Assembly: GCA_900169235.1 (NCBI GenBank)
Contig: FWCC01000016.1
Span: 1-64,000, forward strand
Length of the DNA: 64,000 nucleotides
Source: Zarea fungicola
Taxonomy: Eukaryota > Ascomycota > Sordariomycetes > Hypocreales > Cordycipitaceae
Direction of reading: 5' to 3'
The position numbers and the translations under genes were made by a program. The notes beneath the pieces are model-generated. The model made no database searches and was not told the DNA's origin. It was given only the letters and a program-made list of their open reading frames with translations. This document shows, in pieces, positions 1-15,171 of the stretch; position 1 is the stretch's first letter; each line of letters begins with the position of its first letter.

Positions 1-3000
1 GTGGGGGCGTGGCACAAGTATTAGCTGCGTTTATGGTTGGAACAAGCCCCTTGCTGGCAGCAGCAGAATGGTTGGCTATGACTGGCAGAATTTACAATGA
101 CTTGGCAGCTTTCCCGAGCGTGCATAGCTTAGAGCATTGATAAAGGGTCACCGAGGAGCCTTGGCATTGACAGAACCAGCAGCCGGTTACCGACTCAGGC
201 AGCACCCACTGGTAAATTAGCCGTGGAAAACTCGGGCAAGGCGTAACCGTGAGATATTGTTGGTCACAAGTACTGTAAAGCCTTCCTTGTATTGCATACT
301 CTATGGCAAGCAATGCATCCCGTAACAGCAGCAACCGGGGCCAAGAGAAGAGACAACTGCCTTATGCGGCCCCATCATGGAGTCCACGCCAGGCGATCGC
401 CAGTAATCAACGGCCACAATCCTTGTAGTTCCACATAGACACCTCACCCTAAGAGCATTTGGTAGACATGCTTGACATGTAATCATGACCGGTAGCAGAC
501 GAATGGTGCAGGGAGTATGCAAAAGTACGTTGCATGAGAGTGAGATAAAGCCGTCAAGAGGAATAGCTAGTAGGCAAGGTCATAGTTACAAAGAAAGAAG
601 CACATTATCGAGCGGATGACTAATGAATTAGCTACAAAGGTGGAGTGTTGAGAACTGGAACCTATCTTGAGGTTTTGCTTACCTTGCAACTAATTGCAGA
701 CCGAGAAAACTGGACATTGTCTTACTTCTTTGAGGTTTACGTTTCAAACTCCGAAGTTTGTGTGATGAGGCTCAAAACTACGAGTTCACTAGCCATAATG
801 CAAATGTTCTGTAAATTTCGGACGATGAGATATTTTAATAGTAAAGCTATTAAATAGATGCCAGCTCAAGTACTCGGAACAAAAAAAGGCTCGCGTGCTT
901 CGCCATGGTCTGATGGTGGTGGTATGTGGTGCGGCAAACGTCCATCAACGGGTGCGGCGGTGGTGGGTACTGCCTAGTTACCGTCCCGTCGTAGTAACTA
1001 ATAATGTTAGTTATTGACTACTTACCAGTTGTGTGTGTGTGCGTGTGTGTCATTGATACGCCATGACCTGAAACCAACCCAAATTGGAAATGCAACCTGT
1101 TTTGTTCAATGGGGCGCAGGGGCATAGGGCCGAAGAGAAGCCAACTAAAGTTGGTGATCACCGCAGCCAATCAGCAGTACCGCACTTTCAGTGAACCGGA
1201 CCAGTTAGCTGTGGCCGACCTCAAACAGGGTTAAATTTCAGAGCAAATTGGTACTAGGTGTGGGAGGCTGCTATTTTGGCAGGTCGTACAACAATTAGAG
1301 GCCTCATTCAAAGCCTGGTTGGGCATAAATGAGGAAGGGATAATGGCGTGAACCAAGTGGAGGCAAATTAGCACACCTTGAAGCAGCATGATGGCTGAGA
1401 GCTTGACAAGGACGGGTGTCTTGTCCGCAACCGTGCCATAAATACAGCCACCTACTCCGTACTGAGCACAGCATTTTGTAATAGCCTTGTGAGACTTGTA
1501 GGCGTGCGTCTTTTGTGCGGCTGTGCAGCGCCTTTGCTAGCTGGCTTCTCCTGCCCGGCGGCAGCCATGGCTAGCATGAGAGTGCGAAAATTCTGGAAGC
1601 ATTAGAGAAGGGATGTGCATGAAGATTACTGGGGTTAGTATACTGGATGTAGAAGAGGCTTGCAGCTCGTTGCCAGGTCGAAATGCTCAACGCGTTACGA
1701 CTGGCTGGCGATGAGCAGTGGCTGAGGCGCTGGTATGGATGGGTGGACCGCAAGGAAGAACTTGTATGGCTTTCTAGAAGCTTTTTCAGCCAGGCTAGTT
1801 CTAATCTGGACGAATGACGCAGCCGCTATTTCGGCCTCCCCATACAGCCAACCAGATAACTAGAAAGAGCAGACTCTTGCGACGAGACGGGGCATGCTCC
1901 TCTGAGCAAATCCACCATCACCTATCTGGATAAGGAATGGATGGATGCCTTGTACTTATTGGACATGAATGATTTTTTTTTGGGTCAAACATCGCTGGAC
2001 GGTAACGCATGTCTGCCGTGACTTAAGTGGAGTCAGTTCAAGAAATTACTGTCCCTACATTCAAACTCCTCGTTGAGCCTGTTCGGCTTCAGGGTCTCGT
2101 TTGCTGAGCAAGGAAAGCGTGATGTCGTGTGCAAAATTGGGTACGCATAAGACGGTTTTCAAATCTTCATGTAGGTAGACTTCCTCGTTGTGGCGCTAAC
2201 CATCGCTTCTTGTTCGATCTGCGGGTACGCCGATATGACGAGTCGATGTTTTTTTTTTTTTTTTTTTTAAGTGACTGCCTAGAATTCAACCCCGGTGGTC
2301 ATAATAGAGTAAGGCCTCTGTCGATTGCACCAGGCGGGGTCGGTGTTGGTGCGTTGATGACATATTGATGTCGGGGCACAAACCACCAGCTAGTTACGAC
2401 TACTAGACAGAAGGCCCTGTCCTCATATTTGATGGTCTCTGTGTAATAAGAGCTTAGCTATAAGCACCGGCAACGGTCCATGAGACTTTTAACATTGATC
2501 GAGACAAGAAAGCCAAGCTACCATATTTGCTGTGTGCGACTGGTAGTCATCGTACTATAACAATCTGACGTTACGACAGTTTCCTGTCAATAATAGAGGG
2601 CATCACGCGACATGGGGTCGACATGGTGTACTATTTAGGCAATTCGATTTGGCATTACAATGGATCACAAAGTAAAGTTATGGGTTGCAACGGATTTGAA
2701 GACATACAGACGTAAAAGAATTTTCAGCCTTTGAAACGTTGAAACCCGCTTTGGTGATCGAAATGGACACCGGGAATGAAGTCTGGGCAAGGCAGCAAAA
2801 AATATCATGGCGGCTAGTCAAAGGCTGGCAGGCATTATTATTCCCTGCAGCTAACTAGTTGCTTAATATGTTAGTACCGGGTGGGTCTTCGGTGTGGCGG
2901 GTTCCGTGTGCAAGCTTTGAAGACCTGGAGCCAGCCGAGGGCGCTGGGTCAAGCACAGACCCCTGCAAGGCACAAGGGCAGATCTCTATCGTCGTAATCT

Positions 3001-6000
3001 GAACGGAGTTGGCAGGCACTGCACTGTGCACCATGGCACACCTACGTCTTGATCGATCAACACGCGGCTGCAGAGGCCACGGCCACGACCTTGTTGAGGT
3101 TAGCATAGCCTTGGGAAACGCGTCTGTAAATTTGACAGTTTTGTAATGTCGTTTATTTGGAAAATCTTGCCATGGGGCAGTCAACGACAAATGATTCTTC
3201 GGGCACGGACAGTGCGAGCGCGCTTCAAGATGGGCGGTCGCCAATTGGTGATCATGCTGGGGTTGACCGAGAAATATTTCTGACCGGCATAAGGCCGATT
3301 GAGCGCCGGGAGAATGGTCGAATGCGGGTAATGACACAACTACGATGATGGATACCCAACGATAGGTATACGGCAGTTTCAATTCTAGGTGGCTTGGCAT
3401 GTGAACGAACCTGTTCGCACGGCAGTTAGCAAAAGAAACGAAAACCCGAGGTTCCAACACTGTGACCAAATGTTGTTTATTCGGTTATATTGGTCTATCG
3501 TGATATCATTGGTAGTTCCTCATGCTATTGGATGAGCATCTGCATGGCTGTTGGATGGCGTAGATAGATATTAGTGTCGTAAATAAGGAACCCAAAGAAC
3601 CTCAAACCTGTGCGCTGTTCGCGGTGATAATGAATGGGGCTCTGGATCGGAGAAGCCGCTAGGAAACAAGAAGGTGGCCATTTCGTTCCGAGGCAAGCAC
3701 TGGGGCTAAGCCCATTGGGTGCCAATCAGTTTTAGTGGGACGGGACTTGACTGTGTAGGCGATTCGATGCCACATACTAGACGATTAATGAAGGCGACGA
3801 GGCCGACCGAGTGACACAGGCACTTGGGCCGAATCAAAAGAAAACAATTAATTAAATTAAACATTGGCGTTCTAGGTGTAAGAGCTAGGGCACAATGATA
3901 TTAATGTGTTTGGAGGCAAACCGTTTACGCAACGAGACTGTTTGCAGTGGGTGCCTGGCGATATGATGTGCCGTCATCTCAACTTTATGCCGGGTGGGCT
4001 TGAAAGAAAAAAGAAACGAAGAAGTGAAAAAAGAAAGAAGGCAAAAAATAAGCGAGCCGGTGATTACAGTGGGAGCTAGTGGTATTTTGCGCCTGTACGG
4101 AGTATATAGGTTCGTATGTACGTGGATTGATTAGTAGGTCCTCTTGCATAAACCATTCGCCATCCTATCTGCCAGCCCCAGCAGTTCCACTACAGAGGGC
4201 TAGAAGCTGTCTTATTATTATCCACGGCAGGCATTAGGTTGCTGGGAATGGGGATTTTGCGGCCTTGTGTACTGTGGTGGGGATGCGCGCTAGGCGGCCC
4301 CTGATAGTCAGACCTAGCAGGTGCAGAAAGGCACCCACTAAACATTGTATTGTTGGCAGGGGGTTGCCCCAAGAAGCCAAGAATGTAGGCGGTCTCCAGC
4401 AAAATTGTCAAGGTACCTGTTGGGCCTGGAACGACTGCTGAGGAACCAGCCGATCGTGGCAGCATGGTAAGGTACCTCTGTCCCCAGGTAAGCCACGCCA
4501 AAACGCTTTTTTTCTTGCTCCCTGTGGAGAGTGTGTGGGTAGGGATGTGTGGGATGGGAGTGGACAGACTGAGATAGCTGCTGCATTGACGTGGGCTGTC
4601 GAGGTAGGTTGCTGGTCCTGTACCAGTGAATGTCGCAGCCACACCTTCGTCAGTCATGTCGTCTGAAGCAGCATAATGCAGTGCAGTATGTGCATTTGGC
4701 TCTGCCCTCTTTTGGTCACCTTTGGTTGCTGCTGATGCAAGAAGCTTTGACACAATTCTGGATAGGCACCATCAGTCCGCCCAGCACAAGCCCACCCCCG
4801 GTGTCTGGGTCTTATGTTTTGATACACACCTCTTTACACGCCTCTCTGGTGCAGGGCCGCTATTCTCGTTTGGATGCCGGTATGGACCTTTGACGGTTGA
4901 ACGTCTTGATGCTCGTTTATAACAAGCCAGCCTTCCGCCCCTCTGTTGGAGAGCTGTTGATCATACTTTTTCCAAACAGCGTGAACCTACATTTGCACGA
5001 TTATTCTACTTCAATTTGACATTGTCAAAGAACAAGCCCCTCCTTTTCATTAAAACTTGGGCATTCTCAGTACCAAGTCGTTACAGCCTGTGAGCATACC
5101 AAGCGCCAGAGCGCGCGGCGCTTTCCACGGTCCGACTGGCCTGTTGACTGACCCCTGCAGCAGCACGGAACAAACCGAGGCCACAATTCGAGGCAAAAAG
5201 GCTCAAAAAGGGCATACGGGCACCACTCTGTCAACAAGAAACCAGTAGCTTCCAATTTTCTACGAAGTCATTTATTATCTGTCCTTTTGGAGATCTGCAC
5301 TACAGACGCATCAAAACGAGCGATTGTCAAAGTACAGCAACAAGCCACAAGCATCCCACACTCTGTCTGCAACACTGGAGCGGGACTTGTTGTGCCTGAA
5401 TCGAAATCACGGCTTCATTTCAAGCTTGTAAGTAGCTCTTTTATCTTCTGAATGAATTTGCCTTTATTTGTCTTTTATTTCCCTGCCTCGGCCGCCGACT
5501 GAGCTGCCCCGTTGCGAAGAGCAGCTGCAATTTCGCTGTCGGCTGGGTTTGCAGCCCTCTGGGTGTTTGCCATCGCCTTGGCCGGCCGCGAAGGTACATA
5601 CAACAGTGCAGCGGGTGAGACTACTGGGCTGCTAGTACAAAGCAGTTACGGTAACTGGTACCCTCACACCATTGGCTCTCTAATATGATACCTCCCAGCA
5701 AGTGTGTGGGTAGTATGAAGACTCGGCGAAAGCAGATTACAACAAGACAACAACAGAGCAAGGCGAGAGGCAGGAAGGAACAAAAAAAAAACGTCCTTGT
5801 ATTGTTATTGGCATATTGTTTGCTACTTTCCCAGAAGCTCTCAAGCAAGTGCTTTCTTGGAGCTTCGAAGAAGCAAGCCGCCGCCGCCGTGTTTGCCTCA
5901 GATTGTCGCCCAGCGCCGTTTTCTGCTCAATGGAGACCCCCTGCAAGCCTTCTTTCTACTGGCTTGCCCCAGAGTTGGGGCACAAGAGCCCCGAAAAGTC

Positions 6001-7636
6001 CCTGATGAGCTGCCCCCTCCTCCCCTCCCTGCCCCCCTTTTCGCATTGCTTGTTTCTATTTTGGTGATTCTGCATGAAAAGAACGAAGAGTTGAATAGAA
6101 ACAAGTTTTCCAGTGCGCCTAGTAAGAAACAAAGAAATGATGCCACATTTTTAGAATCTTTTTTTTCTTCCTATTTTCAAGCATTGTCTCGAGTGAGACT
6201 CTACACTTACATTGTTTGCGTTGGCGAGACCCATCACTGTCTCTCTGTGTATGGAGTACATGAAGATTGGCAAGTCACCATCACTTACCCACTCGCTGTA
6301 CTAGTACCAGTTACCAGGAGAAAGTACACATTGTCGCACCCACCCCCAGCATCGCCCATCATTTTAGGCATTTCCAAGTACCTCTGGCCGCTAATTGTGC
6401 CTTGTACACCCCCCTGTCCACAATCCCCTGTCCCGCCTGACATAAAGCGCCCCATTGCCCCGACAAGGCGGCTACCAGAGGAGAAGAAGACGAAGAAGAA
6501 AAAAAGAAAAAAGAAAGAAAAAAACTTTAGTCCAGTACGGCTGCCGGCCACGATCAGACTAAGAATCTCTGCAGCCACCTCTGTCACCACCACCACTCCT
6601 GGCACTCTCCTCCTCACCTTGGACTTTGGTTTGGCTAGAAGGACGGGAGAGTTAACCTTTTGGTCTTGGACCACGACAATTTCGGGATAGCTACCCTTTT
6701 CATCACCCTTTGGCTACTTTCTTTTCTTCTTTTCTTCTCATCGTGCTCTTCTTCTTCCATCTGCTTTGCTACTACTATCCGCCTCTCCCCCCCAAATCCC
6801 CCCCTGTGTCTCATTCGCTCCATCACATACACATACAGCGCTCTAATAGTGGCGACGTGGCTGACCACCAAAAGACTGACTCGCAAAAAACCGGCTGGCC
6901 TCTCTGTGTCGGCTAGTCCGCAAGCAAGCAACCTCCCTCCCTCCCATTCCTCCAGCAAATCTTATCGCCAGCTCGAACGTGGGAGCTAATCCTGCATACT
7001 CGCTACCCCTAGCGGCGGGATTCAACTTTTTTATCTGCCATCGGGTGCCCCGATCAGGCTTTTACATCCCGCGCACGCGCATTTTGCTGGCTCTGTGTCC
7101 GCGTTTGGCTTGTTTGTCACCATCGTCACAGAGTCTTTGTCGCGCGCGCCCCTCCCCAAGCTGTGTTTTTTCTCTGAGACACCAATATTGTCCAGTTTCA
7201 TTATCTAGAGCACGCCTGCCGTCCTTGTCGCCCGCCTCGACAGTACCTCCTCGCAGCTACGCCCTGTTAATACCTTTCACGACTTCCACCGCCACCGCAT
7301 GTCCTTTGCGAACCGGCTTTGCACAACGCTGCAAATATACCCCAAGCTCAGACCTGACCCTGTGCGCCAGTTCGACGATCGATCTCTGCGTGCATAACAT
7401 ACTCAAATCTTATTACCTGCTGCCGCTCCTGCATCACCCCATACTGTGTCTGCGAAACCAACGCCACCCGTCTTTATCCCATAATACCCAGACGCCTGAA
7501 GAACACTGCCCAGCGTGTAAACGTCCAGACTCGATATTCTTCAGTAACAGTGCCCCGGCCAAGCCCGATCACCGTAACACATTCTCAGCTGTGTACGGCC
7601 CCGGGTTCTGTGATGCTATCTGTCCTTCCCCAGGCG
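1..7636. other. Gene-free upstream region of the C2H2 factor
   Basis: I found no supportable gene in this 7.6 kb. Open frames such as 2855-3469 (-), 4190-4753 (-) and 5797-6690 (+) have low-complexity or proline/serine-rich translations without domains or splice-supported extension. The last 1.6 kb (about 6000-7630) is strongly C/T-rich on the plus strand, which is typical of fungal promoters and long 5' leaders. A polypyrimidine-CAG at 7624-7633, immediately before the ATG at 7637, looks like the acceptor of a 5'UTR intron. A GT-dinucleotide run lies near 1031-1050 and a 20-T run at 2249-2268. Confidence 0.6.
2249..2268. repeat. Poly-T tract (20 T)
   Basis: An uninterrupted run of 20 T on the plus strand. 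Similar runs are at 12138-12155 and 14646-14659. All three lie in gene-free DNA. They could be simple mononucleotide tracts or old poly(A) remnants; no flanking duplication or ORF was seen to support a retroposon. Confidence 0.85.
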
Positions 7637-9057
<1,421 letters not shown>

Positions 9058-12000
9058 GTGGACATGAGCATCTTGGATGAATAGTGCGCCAACATGCACA
9101 AAATCACAATAAGATATAATACGCAGAGAGAAGGAAATCTCTCCGTTGTACATCAACATCTGGAAGGCAATAGATTGGTGGGAGCGTGATACCCTTTTTT
9201 GGCATTTTTTTTAAAGCTATATGGTTCTCGCGATTGAACTGCTGTTCTTCAATGCGTGTAGAATGGGCGGATATATACGAGCTTTCAATTGTCGTCAGCC
9301 GTGACATATCATCCCTCGGATGCAAAAAGAAAAGGAAGAATTGCATGCACAAGAGCAAATATGAATATTTCTCCTGCCTTGCCAAATATTTTGCACTTCC
9401 CCATATGCTGGTATCCCCTGTTTTAATAAGTTACATGCCACTTTTTACTAGAGAAATGGCTTTACTCTTTTTGTTTCTCCGTCATAACCACTTTTCTCAT
9501 TTCCTTTGTCGCTGCGCGCATTTCAGTTCCGGTTTCTTCTGCGACGAATATAGATTGGGTTCTTAGGCAACAACCAAACAAATAACATGAGCACACAGAT
9601 GGCAAATATTGGCGCTGGATCTGGATTCAAATGTGGAGTTTTTTTATATTAATACAAAGTCAGCCAGCGGCGTCTGGTTTTTTTATAAAAAAATTCTTGC
9701 CTTCTTTCCATTTGATTTTTCCATTTAAACTCGAGCGTCTCCGTAAGTATTATTGTCTCCAGGAAAAGGGGACCAGGCGGAACTAGAAATTGAGACATCG
9801 TTTTCGAAATGCCATTTCCTTGCCTTGGGTGTTTATTATTTGTTCAATTCCCTTGGGCAACTAGGACACTCGCTTTTCGGGGGAAATATATTCTACTTCA
9901 CGCTTCGAATACCCTCCGTACTTCATGCGTAGAGTGTCTTTTGGTGAATTTCTTCATCAAGGTAGAAACGGCAGATTGGTGCGGTGGTGAAAGGTAGAAT
10001 TTGCAAATGGCCCACACCTCAGTTTACAATCAATTGGGAATTAAATTGAATTACAGGTTTCCGTTGGATGCAAAACCAGCAAGGTTCAAATGCCCGTAGC
10101 TGGCAAACAAGGACTGCTCAGCCAACTACGAGGAGCCTACCCTGTAACAGTAATGCAACGATAGCTCTCGTAGACGCAACTAAAATGGGTAGAAATAACC
10201 CACGACTGTGAAGGATATTCAGTTTCAAATGGAGATGTTAGTGGCCGGATAATGATTTGAATTATAACGGTAATGCGTGATGATATCGTCCTTGTTCTGC
10301 TCTTCTCTGTGCGAGCCGTACAGTTTCTCAGGCTTCTGGTCTCGCTCCTGGTTTCCATTCAGGAACTCTTGCTAAATGATCAAAAGACTCGCAAAATAGT
10401 AGAATAGTAGGTAATTGATACAGCCACACAACTAAACTAGGGAGAGATTACGTTCTTGAATTAGTGCTCTTGATAGTATTGCTGCGCATCCTCCTCTCTG
10501 TCGAGTGTAGAACGGAGAACTGTACATGGTCGGTGAATAACTCCATAGCCATCATGAACTAGTAACGAGGAAAACGTATTGCCCGGGCGTAAATTGACGT
10601 ATTTTACAATGTTTAGGTTTAAATAAATTGTATTCCAGTCTTGCCTTGCTTAGCTGGAGGAAGGCAGAGCTCCGTATTCCCTCACACGACGTTTCATATC
10701 TTGTCAATTTGTCGACTCTAATTTGTATGCAGTCCCTTACGTCATACTTGGCCAAGGAAAAATGGCATTTCTAAACCGCGCATGCTCTATGATTAGATGC
10801 TTCTCAAAGCCACCTACGAATTCTTGGTCTCGTTTCCAATGCCCTTGTCCTCAAACGAGACATCAGATTAAGACATCTTGTTAACTGATTTTGAAATTAG
10901 GTATGCGCGCCCCCTCAGGATAACAGCAGCCATGATGCCCTAAAGGCAGCAGCTTAAATCAAGTAGCACCCTGTGGAAGTGTTTAATCATCTTTGTTTAA
11001 TTGTTTTATTAAGCGAAGTTTTCTTTCCATCTCTTAGACCTGAAATTGTCAGGAGCCAGCTGGCCAGCCAACGTCCTTGGTCCAATCCTGATTTAGAGCA
11101 CAATGGCAGTGATTACCAGGTGGGAGGGTGTCAAGAACAGAGAAAGAAGTCAACATGAGGGTAAATTGAAGAAGAAAAAAACCAAGGCAAAAGGGGAAGA
11201 AGTAAGGCAGTCAGGTACTTGACGGGATTCCAGAGACAAAATAATTTTTCCTTGTTCCTCTCTGTTGAAGCGCATGGCGATGTAGATGCACAGGCTCAAG
11301 ATACACGAAGAGCGTCGAGAAGTCACAACTAATCTGTAGAGTGGCGCAGAAAAAAGTAATTGTAATCATATGCTGGGGCCAGGATTTTTAAACCGGGCTT
11401 TTTCAATTTTCAATTTTCAATTTTGCTTTTTCGAGAAGTTATCGCGTGTTCCGGGCTGCGGCATCGTAGGGTCACTCTGGCGGGCGCTTCTTTTGCTGGG
11501 CTTACAATATATTTTGTTGGCGTTCATCCAAATCAATTTTTGGCGTTGCAATAATACACACAATTTGCTAATATATCTGAATTTGGCGCTAACTGGTATT
11601 TGGATGGTCTGCTTTCCGCTCAAGCCTGGGAGGCTCAGCTGCTGCCAATAATACCCGCCACCGGGGTTGATAGCTTGGTTTGATAAATTCTAGAATCGTT
11701 CCACGGAATCAATCATTTGAATGAATGATGGCTGATTATTGCGTAGCTTCTCTCTCCACTTCAAAGTGTAACTAGCTCAACTGAAGAAGGGATTGATGGA
11801 TCAGGGCATGCGTTAAACATGAGTCACAGGATCCCGCGTAAGTGCTGCTCTCTTCCTCACATCTCTCGCAGACCAGACTGGTTCAGCCGGGGATCAGGCA
11901 TGCACTGTTTAAGGGCAAAAAAAGAAGAAGAGTGCAACAAAAGCAGTAAAAAGGCAAGGGAATGGGATCTTCGGACTCGATGTTCCGGAAGCACTCGGAG

Positions 12001-12137
12001 CCGAGAAACGGCTTGAAAGATCCAAGGAATCTGTCTCATTGTGTGGGGGTGTCAAGGCGGGTTGAAGATGGGGTCAGCAACAAGACAGCAAGGGTAGCAT
12101 GTGGGAACAGGACGCCGATAGGTTAGGCAACGAGGGG

Positions 12138-12155
12138 TTTTTTTTTTTTTTTTTT
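12138..12155. repeat. Poly-T tract (18 T)
   Basis: A run of 18 T in gene-free DNA, flanked by G-rich sequence on both sides. No target-site duplication or element was recognised around it. Confidence 0.8.
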
Positions 12156-15136
12156 GTGGAAAGCATGGGTGACAAGTAGCTCTGCAGGAAAATCGCTGTC
12201 CAACAAGAGTGGTCTTGTTTAAAGCAGAAATGGTACGATCACTGACATGTTTCGCCAGAGGGAGCTGAAGAAGGGCTGAGGCGGATCGACATGCGGGCGT
12301 TCAACAACGACTAATCATCATCTAATGTGCGCCGCAATCAGTAGTTGAGCAGTCGCTCAGCGCAGTCCACTCTTTGCGCAGCAGCCCCAAGCCCCCCAAA
12401 AAGAGGCGCATGAATAACGGTTTGTCTGATCAGCTAGAGATGACAAAATGCACCAGCAAAGGCATTCCCCTATGCTGCGAACCTTGCCGCCCCTGCTACG
12501 CAGAAAGGGCCGCAATGATACAGATCAGAAAAGCTAGATGAATCATAAATTACCATTGACCCAAATAGGCAGCCCCAGTGAGCAAAGGGGACAGGGGACG
12601 CGGCCCGGCAGCCAGGAGCAGATGCATGCCGTTTGGGTATCACTAATCATTTAATCCCCTCCAGCAGATAGCCACCGTTTGCCGGTTTCAACATCGCCTT
12701 CGCATCTTTGCTGCCACTCTCTCCGTTGCCGTTGGGCGTCAATGCCTCAATCAGTTATTTTCCTCCATCAAAATCAATAGTCCTCCCAGCAAGCCAAGCC
12801 ATGAGGGCAAGCTCATCCTGTGCGGAGCCTGGCCGCAGCCCCCCATTGCCACGAGGCAAGGGAGGTGGAGGGGTGGCCCAAAGGGATCGTGGCTGGGAAC
12901 GGGTTTGTCTTAAGTTGATTAGTTATCACGATGTGAAGTGCAAGACAAAAACGGCCAATGGGCAAACAGTTTTTGTGAAACCCAAAGCAAGAGAGCAGAC
13001 AGAGCGCATACACTGTTACAGGATGCGAATGCACTTACACCGCTTGGCGGGGCAATGGTACATTGATTTTCAGCCTTGGCAACTGGAGAGTAGTTTCTTT
13101 TTGTCATGTATTTGGATAGAGGTGAGAATGTAATCGCAAAACCCAAAAAAAAGGGAGTCCACTAGTTAGTTCCCGTCTTGTTTCCTCCCTCCATTGTTCA
13201 TTCGCCCGGCACTCTTATGAGACGAGCATGACTAGTAAGTGTAACCAGCGTTTCCGCGGACCAAATGTGGAAAATTACCATAGTAATACTAATAATAATT
13301 ATCATAATTTATAAGAATACTATAATGCTTTTAACTGTGTTTTGCTACCAAGTGCTGATTGTAATACTGTAGTTTGGCATCGCATCTTTGTGCTATATGT
13401 TTGAAAGGACTATCTCACATAAAAAAGCTGTTGATAAAATAAATGCCTCCTTATCCCTCCCTCCCCGCCAAAAAACGGCGCTAATCCCTACCACATGTTG
13501 CCTCTACTTTCCTCGGAACAATGTTCTCCTAAACTTTCGGCTTAAATCCACCTCTTGATTAAATGTTTTGTCAACATTTTGCGCTGTTAGTCCACCCACC
13601 CAACGCTGGAAGAATACCAAGACCCAAACCCCACACCCCCCTGCCCGCCAGCCCTTCTTCCAGTTTAGAAATCGCCGAGGTCTTGTCAAATTTATGATTT
13701 ATAATCTTTCGACCACTTGACTTCAAAATTGGCATTCAACTGCCATTTCTGCTAGCACGAGATCAGTTACAGTGTGGTATTTACTCAGTGTTTTTATGTA
13801 CAGAGCAAACAAAAAGAAAGAACCCCTTCCCTAGAAGTTGATACAATTTTTTGGTTCCTCGTCTTCCGCGGCCCGCGGGAGAGCATTGGGTTGGAATCGA
13901 GAGCCGCGATTAGAATGCAACAGTGATTAGTCCAGAATGCAAGATCCATCAGCACGCCCCCTCTCCATCAACACTGGTGCAACCAAAGACGCCTCTCTCG
14001 TTCATGATTTGAAGTAAAAGGCATATAGGAATACACACGTGGCCTCAAGCCGCCTCCAAATTCTTCTGCTTCTCACTCGCTGCGGAGCCGATGCCATATT
14101 ACTTGAATTGCTTAGAAGGTCTCTAGTTATTCGTTATTGCAAATCATTAGCCAGAGAACCAATCCGCAACGTATGGAGTACGTACTTGGTGGCTAGAATA
14201 TTAGGAATAAAAGCCTGGTCGGGTTTTCAAGGTGTCATCTTCCACAGTTCTCCGGGAGTGCAATTGCACACACACCCCCCTCCCTTACCAACGGAAGGCC
14301 GCTGAGCTGGGTCAAATACAACAAGCGCCGCTTTCGTTAGCTTGAGACTCTCTTCCCAAGCCTAAATCAGGACATAGGTAAAAACCTCCAAGTAACCTAG
14401 CTCGCCAAGTGGAACCACCCTGATTAGTTAGTCTTCTTTCTTTACACAGTACGGAGTACGGAGCGGAGAGCCTCTTCCCAATCAACTGTAGCCTTTTCCC
14501 TTTTTATTACAGCAAAGTCTGCCGGTCGGTAATTAGCAGTCCCGTCATCCTTCGGTGTTGTCTTGTCCGCCCGCTCTCACCAAGGACCAGGAATATAGTC
14601 ATTCTTATATACCCCCCTCTCAATCATTCATCTACATCTTTGTCCTTTTTTTTTTTTTTGTTGCTTTTATACTCACACCATCAATACGCCTTGAACGCCT
14701 CTCACGAACTTGCCTACACCCCAATTACTTGCTTGAACGCCAGCATATATTCGCCGCGCCCACAGTAACGAACATTCGAGATAATAAATGGTGGCTTCTT
14801 TCTTACGCTAGTTCGGATTTCAAAGAAAAGGCGCCCACTGACCCCTGTCTATTTTTCTTTGCTAGTTCTTGGCCAAGAGCTATAGAAACCCATCACACGC
14901 GCGTTACCAATTGACGGCACTTCGGCATTTTCGTCAATTCTGCATTGGGGTTTTATTTTTATTCGACGTATTTTGACAAATTTACATAATAGTGACTTTC
15001 TGCCAGCCAGTCACTCTACTACAGCACCTCAATCAACACAGTATACAATCTACTTATACTGAAGCTTGTATTGCGTTACCTTACCTATATGGCCGAGTAG
15101 GTGCTGCTCGCAAGCATATCTAAACGCACACACACA

Positions 15137-15145
15137 CATATATAA
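15137..15145 (+). promoter_or_regulatory. TATA-like element before the DsbA-family gene
   Basis: A CACA/TATA-rich stretch ending in ATATATAAG lies only about 30 bp before the first in-frame ATG (15172). If it works as a TATA box, transcription would begin around or after 15172, which favours the downstream ATG at 15301 as the real start. This is inference from spacing only. Confidence 0.35.
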
Positions 15146-15171
15146 GAAGGAACAAGCCAACACTACCCCGA

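Larger units (their letters stand above)
9058..15171. other. Gene-free 6.1 kb downstream of the C2H2 factor
   Basis: No credible coding region was seen. Short open frames (for example 12708-13133 and 14555-14914 on +) lack domains and typical coding composition. The stretch includes the 3'UTR of the C2H2 gene, several AT-rich blocks (around 9600-9720 and 13290-13340), two poly-T tracts and, near 14450-14463, overlapping copies of a TACGGAGTA-type motif. The last kilobase, with CT-rich and AT-rich stretches, is the probable promoter and leader of the oxidoreductase at 15172. A long non-coding RNA cannot be excluded. Confidence 0.55.

Noticed and set aside
2855..3469. 204-residue open frame, minus strand
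   Set aside because: No recognisable motif, irregular composition, no supporting splice signals; probably chance.
4190..4753. 187-residue open frame, minus strand
   Set aside because: Low-complexity Pro/Ser/Thr translation with three overlapping alternatives; no domain. The HTALHYAASDD stretch resembles an ankyrin start, but no repeat follows.
5797..6690. 297-residue open frame, plus strand
   Set aside because: The translation is Pro/Lys-rich low complexity through the CT/GA-rich leader region, without domain, TM plan or splice support; overlapping frames on both strands are equally open.
12708..13133. 141-residue open frame, plus strand
   Set aside because: No domain and a mixed composition; the overlapping minus-strand frames look the same.
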